64,000 nt of DNA. Origin: Stenotrophomonas maltophilia D457. Lineage in GTDB: Bacteria; Pseudomonadota; Gammaproteobacteria; Xanthomonadales; Xanthomonadaceae. Location of the stretch: positions 901,001-965,000 of the forward strand of contig NC_017671.1 of NCBI RefSeq assembly GCF_000284595.1, written 5' to 3'. Both the position numbers and the translations under genes were made by a program. Shown here piece by piece: positions 40,324-51,879 of this stretch (position 1 is the first letter of the stretch; the number at the start of each line of letters is the position of its first letter). Under the pieces are notes generated by a model. The model did no database searches. It had not been told where the DNA came from and worked only from the letters and a program-made list of their open reading frames with translations.

Positions 40324-41532
40324 TCAGCCCTTGACCACGCCCAGTTCGACACCAATGCGGGTGAACGCATCGATCGCGCGATCCAGGTGCTCGCGGCTGT
40401 GCGCGGCGCTGATCTGGGTCCGGATGCGGGCCTGGCCCTTGGGCACCACCGGGAAGAAGAAGCCGATCGCGTAGATGCCTTCTTCCAGCAGGCGCTCGGC
40501 GAATTTCTGCGCCAACGGTGCGTCATACAGCATTACCGGGCTGATCGGATGCACGCCCGGCTTCACGTCGAAACCGGCGGCGGTCATCTTCTCGCGGAAG
40601 TAGGCGGTGTTCTCGGCCAGCGTGCTGCGAAGGTCGTCAGCGGCAGCCAGCATTTCGAACGCCTTGATGCCGGCGGCCACCACATGCGGCGGCAGCGAGT
40701 TGGAGAACAGGTACGGGCGCGAGCGCTGGCGCAGCAGTTCGATCACCTCGGCGCTGGCGCAGGTGAAGCCGCCCAGCGCGCCGCCCATGGCCTTGCCCAG
40801 AGTGCCGGTGATGATGTCGATCTTCTCCAGCACGCCCTTGACCTCGGCCGAACCACGGCCGGTAGCGCCAAGGAAGCCGGTGGCGTGGCATTCGTCGATG
40901 TGTACCAGCGCGTTGTACTTCTTCGCCAGCGCGGTGATCTCGTCCAGCGGCGCGATGAAGCCGTCCATCGAGAATACGCCATCGGTGGTGATCAGCTTGG
41001 TCTTGCAGCCTGCGGCATCGGCGGCCTGCAGCTGCGCTTCCAGATCGGCCATGTCGCAGTTGGCGTATCGGAAGCGCTTGGCCTTGCACAGGCGCACGCC
41101 GTCGATGATCGAAGCATGGTTCAGCGCGTCGGAAATGATCGCGTCGTTCTCGCCGAGCAGCGGCTCGAACAGGCCACCGTTGGCATCGAAGCAGGCCGCG
41201 TACAGGATGGTGTCCTGCTTGCCGAAGAAATCGGCGATCTGCTTCTCCAGCTGCTTGTGCAGGTCCTGGGTGCCGCAGATGAAGCGCACCGAGGCCATGC
41301 CGAAGCCGTGGGTATCCAGTGCGTCCTTGGCGGCCTGGATCAGGTCCGGATGGTCGGCCAGACCCAGGTAGTTGTTGGCACAGAAGTTCAGCACCTTGCG
41401 GCCGTCGTCGAGGGTGATTTCGGCCGATTGCGGGCTGGTGATGATCCGCTCGGACTTGAACAGGCCCTGGGCGCGGATGGCGTCCAGTTCCTCGGCGTAG
41501 TGGCGGGTCAGGGCGGAGGAGACGTCGGTCAT
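40324..41532 (-). CDS. kbl: Glycine C-acetyltransferase (2-amino-3-ketobutyrate CoA ligase)
   Basis: Kbl (402 residues) cleaves 2-amino-3-ketobutyrate with CoA to glycine and acetyl-CoA, the second step of threonine breakdown after Tdh. It is a fold-type I PLP enzyme: [12 protein letters not shown] (211-222) with Asp213 and His216 contacting the cofactor, and the Schiff-base Lys247 in [20 protein letters not shown] region is present near 81-90. The ATG at 41532 is chosen by similarity to the family N-terminus; TAGAAT at 41567-41572 on this strand may be its -10. tdh lies nearby on the same strand but is not adjacent. Confidence 0.94.
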   Translation of the reverse strand: MTDVSSALTRHYAEELDAIRAQGLFKSERIITSPQSAEITLDDGRKVLNFCANNYLGLADHPDLIQAAKDALDTHGFGMASVRFICGTQDLHKQLEKQIADFFGKQDTILYAACFDANGGLFEPLLGENDAIISDALNHASIIDGVRLCKAKRFRYANCDMADLEAQLQAADAAGCKTKLITTDGVFSMDGFIAPLDEITALAKKYNALVHIDECHATGFLGATGRGSAEVKGVLEKIDIITGTLGKAMGGALGGFTCASAEVIELLRQRSRPYLFSNSLPPHVVAAGIKAFEMLAAADDLRSTLAENTAYFREKMTAAGFDVKPGVHPISPVMLYDAPLAQKFAERLLEEGIYAIGFFFPVVPKGQARIRTQISAAHSREHLDRAIDAFTRIGVELGVVKG

Positions 41533-41629
41533 GGCGTGGGCACGGCTCTGAACGGGGAAACCGCTGATTCTACCGGGCATCGCCGGTCATCAACCGGGCT
41601 GGATGGGGCATCGCCATGGGCAGCGCATG

Positions 41630-41658
41630 TTGCATCGCAATAGCAAAGTGGTTAAGAA
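41630..41658 (+). promoter_or_regulatory. Candidate promoter of the TorF-like porin
   Basis: TTGCAT (41630-41635) and TAAGAA (41653-41658) are separated by 17 bases, about 75 bases before the ATG of the next plus-strand gene. Confidence 0.4.
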
Positions 41659-41733
41659 TTCGTGAACCGGAGCTGTCGCGCTCCGGCCGCTCCCGCCTTC
41701 CACGCCACGCCACCGCCCCCACCGGAGACGCTC

Positions 41734-42429
41734 ATGAAGCACGCCCGTGCCTGCCTCGCCATTGCCGCTGCCCTGACCCTGGCCGCCCCGTTCGCCGCCA
41801 GCGCGCAGGAGAACGAATCGCCGTACAGCTGGAATGTCACCGCCGTTTCCGACTACCTGTTCCGTGGCGTGTCGCAGACCGACGAGAAGCCGACCCTGCA
41901 GGCGGGCTTCACCTACACCTCGCCGGTGGGCCTGTATGCCGGTGTCTGGGGTTCGGGCGTGGACTTCGGTCCGGGCGATCCGAACACCGAGATCGACTAC
42001 CAGATCGGCTACGGCGTGGACGTCACTTCGCGCGTCAACTTCGACGTGCTGCTGAACCGCTACACCTACCTCGGTGCCAGCCACCAGAACTACAACGAGC
42101 TGGTGACCACCACCACGCTCGACGACACCTACAAGCTGACCGTGGCCTACACCAACGACCAGTGGAACAGCGGCACCGATGGCTGGTACTACGGCTTGGG
42201 CGGCAGCTGGGGCCTGCCGAAGGACTTCACGCTGAATGCCAACGTCGGTCGCAGCACCTTCGAGGACGGCATCGCCAAGGACTATACCGACTGGAACGTC
42301 GGCGTCAGCCGCCAGTTCGGCCTGTTCAACGTCGGCCTGGGCTACTACGGCACCGACGGCAATGGACGCGAGAACTCGGGCAAGCTGGCCCACAGCCGGG
42401 TGCTGCTGACCGTGGCCGTGGGCAAGTAA
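41734..42429 (+). CDS. TorF-family putative porin
   Basis: The 231-residue protein has a signal peptide (MKHARACLAIAAALTLAAP, cleavage after ASA near 24) and then a beta-rich barrel with the family start WNVTAVSDYLFRGVSQTDEK and many alternating strands, ending LLTVAVGK. It matches the TorF/TIGR02001 family of small outer-membrane proteins, with unknown substrate. GGAG is 5 bases before the ATG. It lies between kbl and tdh but on the opposite strand, so it is not part of threonine breakdown by operon logic. Confidence 0.82.
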   Translation: MKHARACLAIAAALTLAAPFAASAQENESPYSWNVTAVSDYLFRGVSQTDEKPTLQAGFTYTSPVGLYAGVWGSGVDFGPGDPNTEIDYQIGYGVDVTSRVNFDVLLNRYTYLGASHQNYNELVTTTTLDDTYKLTVAYTNDQWNSGTDGWYYGLGGSWGLPKDFTLNANVGRSTFEDGIAKDYTDWNVGVSRQFGLFNVGLGYYGTDGNGRENSGKLAHSRVLLTVAVGK

Positions 42430-42445
42430 CGCCGCAGGCGTTACG

Positions 42446-42469
42446 GTAGGTGCCAAGCTTGCCTGGCAC
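42446..42469. repeat. SMAG-like palindrome
   Basis: GTAGGTGCCAAGCTTGCCTG plus GCAC; an imperfect unit with stem GTGCCAAGC/GCcTGGCAC located 16 bases after the porin stop codon. Confidence 0.75.
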
Positions 42470-42477
42470 GCATTGCG

Positions 42478-42504
42478 AAAAAGGCGCCCATCGGGCGCCT
42501 TTTT
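42478..42504. terminator. Bidirectional terminator between porin and tdh
   Basis: A perfect 12-bp stem (42478-42489 with 42493-42504) with AAAAA on the left and TTTTT on the right, so it can stop transcription from both strands. Confidence 0.85.
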
Positions 42505-42540
42505 CAGTTCCGCGGTGTTCTTGATCCCATCTGGGGAAGA

Positions 42541-42563
42541 GCCCCCTTGTTGTTCAAGGGGGC
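42541..42563 (-). terminator. Hairpin downstream of tdh
   Basis: A perfect 9-bp stem (42541-42549 with 42555-42563) with a TTGTT loop, 52 bases after the tdh stop codon; no T-run on the tdh strand. Confidence 0.5.
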
Positions 42564-42614
42564 GCGCCAAAGGCGCGGGGATAAGGAAACATGCGGGGGA
42601 ATTGACCCTTCGGG

Positions 42615-43637
42615 TCAGTTCCAGCTGAGCACGACCTTGCCGGCCTTGCCTTCTTCCATCAGGTCGAAGCCCTTCTGGAACTCGTCGATCGGCAGCTGGT
42701 GGGTCATCACCTTGCCGAGCGGGAAGCCGGACAGCACCAGCTGGGTCATCTTGTACCAGGTCTCGTACATCTTGCGGCCGTAGATGCCCTGCACGGTCAG
42801 GCCCTTGAAGATGATCTTGTCCCAGTCGCAGCCGGCGCCCTTGGGCATGATGCCGAGCATGGCGATCTTGCCGCCGTGGTACATGCAGTCGAGCATGTCG
42901 TTGAACGCGCGCGGGTTGCCGCTCATTTCCAGGCCCACGTCGAAGCCCTCCATGTGCAGCTCCTTCATCACGTCCTTCAGCGACTGGTTGGCGACGTTGA
43001 CCACGCGGGTGGCGCCCATGTCGGCGGCCAGCTTCAGGCGGAAGTCGTTGACGTCGGTCACCACCACGTTGCGCGCACCGATGTGCTTGCAGATGCCGGC
43101 GGCGATGATGCCGATCGGACCGGCGCCGGTGATCAGCACGTCTTCGCCGATCACGTCGAATTCCAGCGCGCAGTGTGCGGCATTGCCGTACGGGTCGAAG
43201 AACGCGGCCAGTTCCGACGGGATCTGGTCCGGAATCGGCCACAGGTTGCTGGCCGGCATCACCATGTATTCGGCGAAGGCGCCGTTGACGTTGACGCCGA
43301 TGCCGACGGTGTTCGGGCACAGGTGCGGGCGGCCGCCACGGCAGTTGCGGCAATGGCCACAGACGATGTGACCTTCGGCCGAGACGCGCTGGCCGATCTC
43401 ATAGCCGGTCACCGCCGAGCCGAGCGCGGCAATGCGGCCGACGAACTCATGGCCGATGGTCAGGCCCGGCTTGATGGTGCGCTGGCTCCACTCGTCCCAC
43501 AGATAGATGTGCAGGTCGGTGCCGCAGATCGCGGTCTTTTCCAGCTTGATCAGGACCTCGTTCGGGCCCGGGGTCGGAACCGGAACTTCTTCCAGCCAGA
43601 TGCCCTTGGCCGCTTCGCGCTTGACCAGGGCCTTCAT
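42615..43637 (-). CDS. tdh: L-threonine 3-dehydrogenase
   Basis: Tdh (340 residues) oxidises threonine to 2-amino-3-ketobutyrate, the substrate of Kbl. It is a zinc medium-chain dehydrogenase: catalytic zinc ligands Cys38 (TAICGTD), His63 and Glu64 (GHEF), structural zinc ligands Cys93, 96, 99 and 107, and the NAD-binding [20 protein letters not shown]. The ATG at 43637 gives the usual MKALVKRE start; MAQQT at 43652 is an alternative five codons earlier. A perfect TATAAT lies 47-52 bases upstream, so tdh has its own promoter although kbl is only 1.1 kb downstream. Confidence 0.95.
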   Translation of the reverse strand: MKALVKREAAKGIWLEEVPVPTPGPNEVLIKLEKTAICGTDLHIYLWDEWSQRTIKPGLTIGHEFVGRIAALGSAVTGYEIGQRVSAEGHIVCGHCRNCRGGRPHLCPNTVGIGVNVNGAFAEYMVMPASNLWPIPDQIPSELAAFFDPYGNAAHCALEFDVIGEDVLITGAGPIGIIAAGICKHIGARNVVVTDVNDFRLKLAADMGATRVVNVANQSLKDVMKELHMEGFDVGLEMSGNPRAFNDMLDCMYHGGKIAMLGIMPKGAGCDWDKIIFKGLTVQGIYGRKMYETWYKMTQLVLSGFPLGKVMTHQLPIDEFQKGFDLMEEGKAGKVVLSWN

Positions 43638-43683
43638 CGTTTGCTGCGCCATCGGGGTGGAACTCATCAGGGGGAAAGCGCGG

Positions 43684-43689
43684 ATTATA
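43684..43689 (-). promoter_or_regulatory. -10 box of tdh
   Basis: A perfect TATAAT on the minus strand, giving a leader of about 40 bases for tdh. No good -35 hexamer is evident. Confidence 0.5.
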
Positions 43690-44115
43690 GGGTGCCGCGC
43701 GGATTTCCCATGTTGCGCTGCGGGTGCAATGGCGGAACGAAAGGCGTGCGCCGACGGGCGTTTCGAACGTGCTGCAAACAGCAGCGCCTCCTTGAGTCCT
43801 GGGGAGGGCGCGCGGTCACCCTGGCCGGGACACGCAAAAGCCCATCCATGGTGCTCGATGGCGCCTTGCTCGTGCGCGCTATCCTGCGCACACGGCAAGA
43901 CCGGGGTTGGGCGTCCCGCCCAACCCGCCAGTCGCATGCGCCCGGCCCATGGCGCCAACGGTCCCGGCCAGGGTGACCACGCCCCCTCTGGACGATTCCA
44001 TGTGCGCGGCCGATGTGCGCATGGCAGAGCAAGAAGTAGGCCCATGACTTCCGGGGTTCGGGCCGTGGCAGGGCGGCGGGCTACAATCGAGGGTTCCATT
44101 ACCAGGGGCTGCTCC
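43690..44115. other. Divergent intergenic region with repeat element D
   Basis: The gap between the divergent tdh and S46 peptidase genes holds long inverted-repeat element D (43814-43978) and, near its right end, TACAAT (44082-44087), a possible -10 for the peptidase gene. No credible gene is seen. Confidence 0.5.
43814..43978. repeat. Long inverted-repeat element D
   Basis: Bounded by a perfect 18-bp inverted repeat (43814-43831 with 43961-43978) enclosing 129 bases. The left arm is followed by GACACGCAAAAGCCC and the right arm is preceded by CATGGCGCCAACG, words shared with elements A and B, while the arms themselves differ from those of B and C. Confidence 0.65.
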
Positions 44116-46281
<2,166 letters not shown>

Positions 46282-46291
46282 ACCCGTTGCG

Positions 46292-46315
46292 GTAGTGCCG
46301 GCCGCTGGCCGGCAA
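46292..46315. repeat. SMAG REP palindrome
   Basis: GTAGTGCCGGCCGCTGGCCG then GCAA; canonical unit 11 bases after the peptidase stop codon. Confidence 0.88.
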
Positions 46316-46340
46316 CCCCGACCAGATAGCCGGAGTTTCC

Positions 46341-46372
46341 AAAACCCCGCGATCCACGTCGCGGGGTTTTTT
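46341..46372 (+). terminator. Intrinsic terminator of the S46 peptidase gene
   Basis: A perfect 12-bp stem (46341-46352 with 46359-46370), loop TCCACG, extending into a run of six T. Confidence 0.88.
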
Positions 46373-46425
46373 CATGCCCGGCACGGCCCGGTGCGCCGAA
46401 CGGGTATCATCCCTGTTCCGCGCAC

Positions 46426-46440
46426 TTCACAGGATGTGAA
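46426..46440 (+). promoter_or_regulatory. TTCAC-N5-GTGAA palindrome before the phosphatase gene
   Basis: TTCAC and GTGAA flank AGGAT, 41-55 bases before the next ATG and 16 bases after a TATCAT box (46405-46410), a repressor-like position. A similar site occurs at 61573-61587. Confidence 0.4.
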
Positions 46441-46480
46441 CGAAACGCGGAACCTCCTCCCCCCAGGACCCCTTGCACGC

Positions 46481-47125
46481 ATGCGCATCCTGCTTGCCCG
46501 CCACGGCGAAACGCCGTGGAACGCCGAAGGCCGCTACCAGGGCCAGATCGACATCCCGCTTTCGCCGATCGGTGAAGCCCAGGCCCAAGCCCTGGGCGCC
46601 CGCTTGGCCTCGGTGGACATCACCCGTGCCGTCGCCTCGCCGCTGTCACGCGCGCAGCGCACCGCGCAGCTGGCACTCGGTGCCGCCCGTGCCGACATGT
46701 TGCTGACCGAGCCGGAGCTGCAGGAAATCGCCCACGGCGAGTGGGAAGGCCTGCTGGCCAGCGAAATCAACGAAAAGGACCCGTCGCGCCTGAAGGCGTG
46801 GCGCGAGGAGCCGGACACCGTGCTGATGCCCGGCGGTGAATCGCTGCGCTTGGTGCTGGAGCGCAGTTGGCGCGGCCTGGCCCGCGCCACCGAAGGCCTC
46901 GGCGAGCACGACACCCTGCTGGTGGTCGCCCATGACGCGGTCAACCGCGTGATCCTGTGCAAGGTGCTGGGCCTGCCGATCTCCCGCCTGTGGACCTTCC
47001 GCCAGGCGCCGACCACGCTCAACCTGCTCGAAGGCGCCGACCTGGACAGCCTGGAAGTGGTGCGCCTGAACGACTGTGCCCACCACACGCCGTTCTTCGG
47101 CGAAGCCAAGCACCGCGCACTCTGA
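46481..47125 (+). CDS. Histidine phosphatase family protein (phosphoglycerate-mutase-like)
   Basis: A 214-residue member of the histidine phosphatase superfamily. The phosphohistidine motif LLARHGETPWNAEGRYQGQ is at 4-22, with the catalytic His8, and the second histidine is in VVAHDAVNR (about 149-157). The ELQEIAHGEWEG stretch is typical of the cobC/GpmB-like branch; substrate is unknown and it need not be a glycolytic mutase. The start at 46481 gives the usual MRILLARHGET. It is followed after 41 bases by folC on the same strand, so the two may be co-transcribed. Confidence 0.85.
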   Translation: MRILLARHGETPWNAEGRYQGQIDIPLSPIGEAQAQALGARLASVDITRAVASPLSRAQRTAQLALGAARADMLLTEPELQEIAHGEWEGLLASEINEKDPSRLKAWREEPDTVLMPGGESLRLVLERSWRGLARATEGLGEHDTLLVVAHDAVNRVILCKVLGLPISRLWTFRQAPTTLNLLEGADLDSLEVVRLNDCAHHTPFFGEAKHRAL

Positions 47126-47166
47126 TCCATCCCCTCGCATCAACTGCTTCTGCTGGAACCGCTGCC

Positions 47167-48438
47167 GTGACGAACACCCCGACCACCCTGGCCGACTGGC
47201 TGGACTACATTGAACGCCAGCACCCGGCGACCATCGACATGGGCCTGGAGCGCGTGCGCGCCGTGGCCACGGCGATGGGCCTGGGGGCGCCGGCCCAGCG
47301 CACCATCGTGGTCGGTGGCACCAACGGCAAGGGCTCCACCGTGGCCTTCATCGAAGCCATCGCGCGTGCTGCCGGCTGGAAGGTCGGCGCGTACACCTCG
47401 CCGCACCTGCTGCGCTACAACGAGCGCGTGCGCATCGACGGCCACGATGTGGAGGATGCGGCGCTGGTCGCCGCCTTCAACACCATCGAGGCCGCGCGTG
47501 GCGATATCACGCTGACCTATTTCGAGTACGGCACGCTGGCCGCGCTGCAGCTGTTCGCCGACGCCGGGCTGGACCTGGCGGTGCTGGAAGTGGGCCTGGG
47601 CGGTCGCCTGGATGCGGTCAACATCGTCGACGCTGACGTGGCGGTGATCACCACCGTGGACATCGACCATGCCGAATGGCTGGGCGGGGACCGCGAAGCG
47701 ATCGGCACCGAGAAGGCCGGCATCATCCGTGGCTGGAAGCCGGTGATCCTGGGCGAGACCGACCCGCCGTCGAGCGTGCTCGCACGTGCCTACCTGGTCG
47801 GCGCCAACGCGATCCGCGGCGGCAGCGATTATTTCTACGAACCAATCGATGCCCAGCGCTGGCGCTGGCGCGATGTCGGCCTGCGCATGGAACTGCCGAC
47901 CCCGGCGCTGGCCGGCCCGATCCAGCTGGCCAACGCGGGTGCCGCCATCGCTGCGCTGCGCGCGCTGGACAAGCCGGTGCCGCGTGCGGCGTGGGCTGCT
48001 GGTGTCGCGGCGGCGCGCATCTCTGGCCGCCTGCAGGCGTTCGAGCGTGACGGCGTGCAGGTCCGTGTCGATGTCGGGCACAACCCGCAGGCGGCGGGCC
48101 AGCTGGCGCGCGCGCTGAAGGCCGAAGCGTCGGCCGGGCGCACCCTGGCGGTGTACGCCGCGCTGCAGGACAAGGACGCGTTGGGCGTTGTGCAGGCGCT
48201 GCAGGACGTGGTCGGCGAGTGGACCCTGGCCGGACTGGACGGCCCGCGCGGGCAGAGTGCTGCCCAGTTGCAGGCCCGCCTGGCCGGTACGGCGGCGGCC
48301 AAGGCCCAGCGCGCTGATACTGTCGAGCAGGCGCTGGCACAGGTACTGGCCCAGGCCGGGCGCGGTGACCGCGTACTGGTGTTCGGCTCCTTCCATACCG
48401 CCGCTGCCGCGCTGCAATGGTTGCAGGGCGCCGCCTGA
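47167..48438 (+). CDS. folC: Bifunctional folylpolyglutamate synthase/dihydrofolate synthase
   Basis: FolC (423 residues) adds glutamate to dihydropteroate and to folates. The Mur-ligase-like ATP site VVGGTNGKGS is at 48-57, followed by YTSPHLLRYNERVRI and VDIDHAEWLG, and the C-terminal Mur-type domain has DVGHNPQAA. The start is GTG at 47167; no ATG lies between the previous gene and the conserved N-terminus. It is followed by the dedD-like gene, cvpA and purF, the same order as in E. coli. Confidence 0.94.
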   Translation: MTNTPTTLADWLDYIERQHPATIDMGLERVRAVATAMGLGAPAQRTIVVGGTNGKGSTVAFIEAIARAAGWKVGAYTSPHLLRYNERVRIDGHDVEDAALVAAFNTIEAARGDITLTYFEYGTLAALQLFADAGLDLAVLEVGLGGRLDAVNIVDADVAVITTVDIDHAEWLGGDREAIGTEKAGIIRGWKPVILGETDPPSSVLARAYLVGANAIRGGSDYFYEPIDAQRWRWRDVGLRMELPTPALAGPIQLANAGAAIAALRALDKPVPRAAWAAGVAAARISGRLQAFERDGVQVRVDVGHNPQAAGQLARALKAEASAGRTLAVYAALQDKDALGVVQALQDVVGEWTLAGLDGPRGQSAAQLQARLAGTAAAKAQRADTVEQALAQVLAQAGRGDRVLVFGSFHTAAAALQWLQGAA

Positions 48439-48480
48439 TCCGCGTTCAGCCAATGCCGACGCCGTCCGGTCCGGCACCCG

Positions 48481-48486
48481 TATAAT
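48481..48486 (+). promoter_or_regulatory. -10 box before dedD-cvpA-purF
   Basis: A perfect TATAAT in the folC-dedD gap, 33-38 bases before the dedD-like start. The -35 is not clear. It suggests that dedD, cvpA and purF have a promoter separate from folC. Confidence 0.45.
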
Positions 48487-48518
48487 CGACCGCAACCTCC
48501 GGACAGTTGCCGCCTCAC

Positions 48519-49547
48519 GTGGATACGCCTCTGAAACAGCGTCTGATTGGTGCCATCGTGCTGGTGGCGCTGGCCGTGATTTTCCTGCCGATGCTGGTCA
48601 AGGGACCGGCGCCGGACAGCGGTGTGGCCTCGGTGCCGATCGCCGCGCCGGACGCACCGGCCGATGGCCAGTTCGAAACCCGTGAGCTGCCGCTGGTTGC
48701 TCCGGCCGGTGGAGCCACCGGCCTGCAGACCGGGCAGGCCAAGCCGCTGCAGGAGACGGCCGCGCCGGCTACGCCGCCGACCGTGGACACGTCTCCGGCG
48801 GTTGCCGCCGGCAACTTCGCCGTCACGTTTGGCGCCTACGGCAGCAAGGCCGACGCCGATGCGGTGATCGCCTACCTGCAGCGCTCGCAGCTGCCAGGCT
48901 TCGCCGAAACCACCACCATCAGCGGGCGCCAGGCGTGGCGTGTGCGTGTCGGGCCGTATGCCGACCGTGCCCAGGCCGAAGCCGCGCGGCTGCAGGCGGT
49001 CAAGATCCGCGCCGATGTGAAGGCAGAAGTCATCACCCTGGATGCGGCGGCAGGCAGCAGTGCGACGGTTGCCGCCACGCCGGCGCCGACCACCAGCACC
49101 CCGGCCGCGGCCACCACGCCGTCGGCCACCAGCAACCCGGTGCGCAGCGAAAGCCTGCTGCCAAGCACGCCGACGGCGACCACCAAACCAGAGCCGCCCA
49201 AGCCGGCACCGAAGTCCGAGGCTCCGAAGCCGGACGCCAAGCCCGAGCCGAAGCCGGAGGCCGCCGCCAGCAAGCCGGCGCCTGCCACGCCGACAGCACC
49301 GGCAGCCAGTGGCGTCGGCTTCGCCGTGCAGTTGGGCGCGTTCGGCCAGGCCAACGATGCCAACGCGCTGCGCGACAAGGTCCGCGCCGCCGGCTTCAGT
49401 GCTTTCGTCGAGCAGGTACGCACTGAAAAGGGCACGCTGCATCGCGTCCGCGTCGGACCGGTGGCCAACCGCGCTGACGCCGAGCAGCTGAAGGCGCAGG
49501 TCGCCGCCAAGGTCGGCGTGGCCGGCATGGTCCGACCGCACCCATGA
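48519..49547 (+). CDS. dedD: DedD-like protein with two SPOR domains
   Basis: The 342-residue protein is a bitopic inner-membrane protein with a transmembrane helix near the N-terminus (LIGAIVLVALAVIFLPMLV). The periplasmic part has two SPOR domains, about 105-178 (NFAVTFGAYGSKADADAVIA) and about 265-340 (GFAVQLGAFGQANDANALRD), joined by a long Pro/Ala/Lys linker. SPOR domains bind denuded septal peptidoglycan, so it probably acts in cell division; E. coli DedD has only one. The GTG at 48519 is preferred (VDTPLKQRL), with TTG at 48507 also possible; neither has a strong ribosome binding site. Confidence 0.82.
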   Translation: MDTPLKQRLIGAIVLVALAVIFLPMLVKGPAPDSGVASVPIAAPDAPADGQFETRELPLVAPAGGATGLQTGQAKPLQETAAPATPPTVDTSPAVAAGNFAVTFGAYGSKADADAVIAYLQRSQLPGFAETTTISGRQAWRVRVGPYADRAQAEAARLQAVKIRADVKAEVITLDAAAGSSATVAATPAPTTSTPAAATTPSATSNPVRSESLLPSTPTATTKPEPPKPAPKSEAPKPDAKPEPKPEAAASKPAPATPTAPAASGVGFAVQLGAFGQANDANALRDKVRAAGFSAFVEQVRTEKGTLHRVRVGPVANRADAEQLKAQVAAKVGVAGMVRPHP

Positions 49548-49593
49548 TCCACGCGCAGGCCCGTTGCCAGCGCCGCCGAAGGAGCGGGGCGCC

Positions 49594-50373
49594 ATGATCG
49601 ACGTGGTGCTGCTGATCGTGATCGCCGCCTCGACCCTGCTCGGGATGCTGCGTGGCTTTGTTGGAATCGTCATCGGCACGCTGTCGTGGCTGCTGGCCGC
49701 GTGGGCGGCCTTCGCCTTCGGCAACGATGCGGCACGCTGGTGGGCGGCCCCGGCCGCACCCGGCGGCGAGCATTTCGTTGGCGGCTACCTGGGCGTGGGC
49801 ATTGGCGTGATGATCGTGGTCGCGGTGATCGGCATGGTCATCAAGGCGATGATCCATCGCAGCATGCTGACCAGCCTGGACCGGTTGCTGGGCGGCGTGC
49901 TGGGCGCCGTGCGTGGCGGCCTGATCGCGGCGATCCTGGTGCTGCTGGCCGGCTTCACCCCGCTGACCGCCGAACCCTCCTGGAAGCGCTCGGCGGTCCG
50001 CCCGGTGCTGAACCCGGCCGTGGCCTGGATGAACGGGAAGCTGCCGCACTGGCAGGTGCCCGGCGCCGATCTGCTGCCCAAGACCTTGCCGACCGACATG
50101 CTGTCCCCATCTGCATTGATGGAGCTGGGGAAGAGCGCAGGCGCCGATCTGGGAAAGCCGGGCGCGGCAGGCGATAATGGCATCCTCAACCAGGTAGTGG
50201 CGGGCAGCGGATGGCTGCGGCCCGCGAAAGCGGAACAGGGCGACGCATACGATCCGGCCGAAGTGCGCCCGGACGCCCCAGCACTGCCAGACAGTATCGA
50301 GCCGGGCGATCCGGCCAATGTCGACCGCAGGCGCGGCGACCACCGCGGCCAGGTACGGCCACCTTCCTTGTAA
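49594..50373 (+). CDS. cvpA: Colicin V production family membrane protein CvpA
   Basis: CvpA (259 residues) is an inner-membrane protein required for colicin V export in E. coli and linked to envelope stress tolerance and, by position, to purF. Four hydrophobic segments lie in the first ~135 residues (MIDVVLLIVIAASTLLGMLR first), with LDRLLGGVLGAVRGGLIAAI before the last helix. The C-terminal ~110 residues are a soluble extension longer than in E. coli CvpA (162 residues). AAGGAG is 9 bases before the ATG at 49594. purF starts 30 bases downstream. Confidence 0.87.
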   Translation: MIDVVLLIVIAASTLLGMLRGFVGIVIGTLSWLLAAWAAFAFGNDAARWWAAPAAPGGEHFVGGYLGVGIGVMIVVAVIGMVIKAMIHRSMLTSLDRLLGGVLGAVRGGLIAAILVLLAGFTPLTAEPSWKRSAVRPVLNPAVAWMNGKLPHWQVPGADLLPKTLPTDMLSPSALMELGKSAGADLGKPGAAGDNGILNQVVAGSGWLRPAKAEQGDAYDPAEVRPDAPALPDSIEPGDPANVDRRRGDHRGQVRPPSL

Positions 50374-50403
50374 CTGGGCACAGCCCAGCGGAGACTTCGC
50401 ACC

Positions 50404-51870
50404 ATGTGTGGCATCGTCGGAATCGTCGGCAACCAGAACGTCGCCGGGCAGTTGTATGACGGCTTGACCGTTCTCCAGCATCGCGGCCAGGATGCCGCGG
50501 GCATCGCCACGGCCAATGGCAGCCGCCTGCGGGTGCAGAAGGCCACCGGCCTGGTCCGCGATGTGTTCGATGCACGCACCATGTCTACCCTGGAAGGCAG
50601 CGTCGGCATCGCCCATGTGCGCTACCCGACGGCCGGCTCGGAAGGCATGGACGAGGCGCAGCCGTTCTACGTCAACTCGCCGTACGGCATCGCGCTGGCC
50701 CACAACGGCAACCTGATCAACACCGAGGCGCTGCGCCAGCAGGTGTTCGAGCAGGACCGCCGCAACGTCAACACCGATTCGGACAGCGAAGTGCTGTTGA
50801 ACGTGTTCGCCTATGAGCTGGAGCAGCAGCGCCAGCTGAGCCCGGAAGCCGCGATCCGCGCGGTGGCTGGCGTGCACCGCCGCTGCAAGGGCGGCTACGC
50901 GGTGGTCAGCGTGGTGCTGGGCCTGGGCCTGGTGGCCTTCCGCGACCCGCACGGCATCCGTCCGCTGGTGCTGGGCAAGCGCAGCCATGCCGAGGGCGAC
51001 GAGTACATCGTGGCCTCCGAGTCGGCCGCGCTGGACGTGCTGGGCTTCCAGCGGGTGCGCGATGTGCAGCCGGGCGAAGCCCTGGTGATCACCGCCCGCG
51101 GCGAGCTGTTCTCGGAAATCTGCGCCGAGCCTGCCGAGCACACCCCGTGCATCTTCGAGTACGTGTACTTCGCGCGTCCGGATTCGATGATCGACAACGT
51201 CTCGGTGCACAAGGCGCGCATGCGCATGGGCATCAAGCTGGGCGAGAAGATCCTGCGCCTGCGCCCGGACCACGATATCGACACCATCATCCCGATCCCG
51301 GATACCTCGCGTGATGCCGCGCTGGAGATCTCCAACGTGCTTGGGGTGAAGTATCGCGAAGGCTTCATCAAGAACCGCTACATCGGCCGCACCTTCATCA
51401 TGCCGGGCCAGGGCGAACGCGTGAAGTCGGTGCGCCGCAAGCTCAACCCGATCCACCTGGAGTTCCGCAACCGCGTGGTGCTGCTGGTGGACGACTCGAT
51501 CGTGCGTGGCACCACCAGCCAGCAGATCGTGCAGATGGCCCGTGATGCGGGCGCGCGCAAGGTCTACCTGGCCAGCGCGGCACCGCCGGTGCGCTACCCG
51601 AACATCTACGGCATCGACATGCCGGCGGCCGAAGAGCTGGTCGCGCACAACCGCACCGTCGAAGAGATCGAGGCCCACCTGGGCTGCGACTGGCTGATCT
51701 ACCAGGATCTGGAGGACATGGAAGCGGCGGTGAGCGAGGGCAACCCGGCGCTGCGCAACTTCGATTCGTCCTGCTTCAACGGCCACTACCCGACGGGTAT
51801 CGAGCCGGGCTACTTCGAGCGCATCCAGCAGCTGCGTTCGGACGACGCCAAGCACAAGCGCCGCGCCTGA
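50404..51870 (+). CDS. purF: Amidophosphoribosyltransferase
   Basis: PurF (488 residues) makes phosphoribosylamine from PRPP and glutamine, the first committed step of purine synthesis. Removal of Met1 exposes the nucleophile Cys2 (MCGIVGIVG) of the glutamine amidotransferase domain, which also has [17 protein letters not shown] and HNGNL. The phosphoribosyltransferase domain carries the PRPP motif [15 protein letters not shown] (about 358-372). It is preceded by cvpA and followed after 9 bases by a DUF455 gene. A PurR site is not seen. Confidence 0.96.
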   Translation: MCGIVGIVGNQNVAGQLYDGLTVLQHRGQDAAGIATANGSRLRVQKATGLVRDVFDARTMSTLEGSVGIAHVRYPTAGSEGMDEAQPFYVNSPYGIALAHNGNLINTEALRQQVFEQDRRNVNTDSDSEVLLNVFAYELEQQRQLSPEAAIRAVAGVHRRCKGGYAVVSVVLGLGLVAFRDPHGIRPLVLGKRSHAEGDEYIVASESAALDVLGFQRVRDVQPGEALVITARGELFSEICAEPAEHTPCIFEYVYFARPDSMIDNVSVHKARMRMGIKLGEKILRLRPDHDIDTIIPIPDTSRDAALEISNVLGVKYREGFIKNRYIGRTFIMPGQGERVKSVRRKLNPIHLEFRNRVVLLVDDSIVRGTTSQQIVQMARDAGARKVYLASAAPPVRYPNIYGIDMPAAEELVAHNRTVEEIEAHLGCDWLIYQDLEDMEAAVSEGNPALRNFDSSCFNGHYPTGIEPGYFERIQQLRSDDAKHKRRA

Positions 51871-51879
51871 GGTCCAGGC

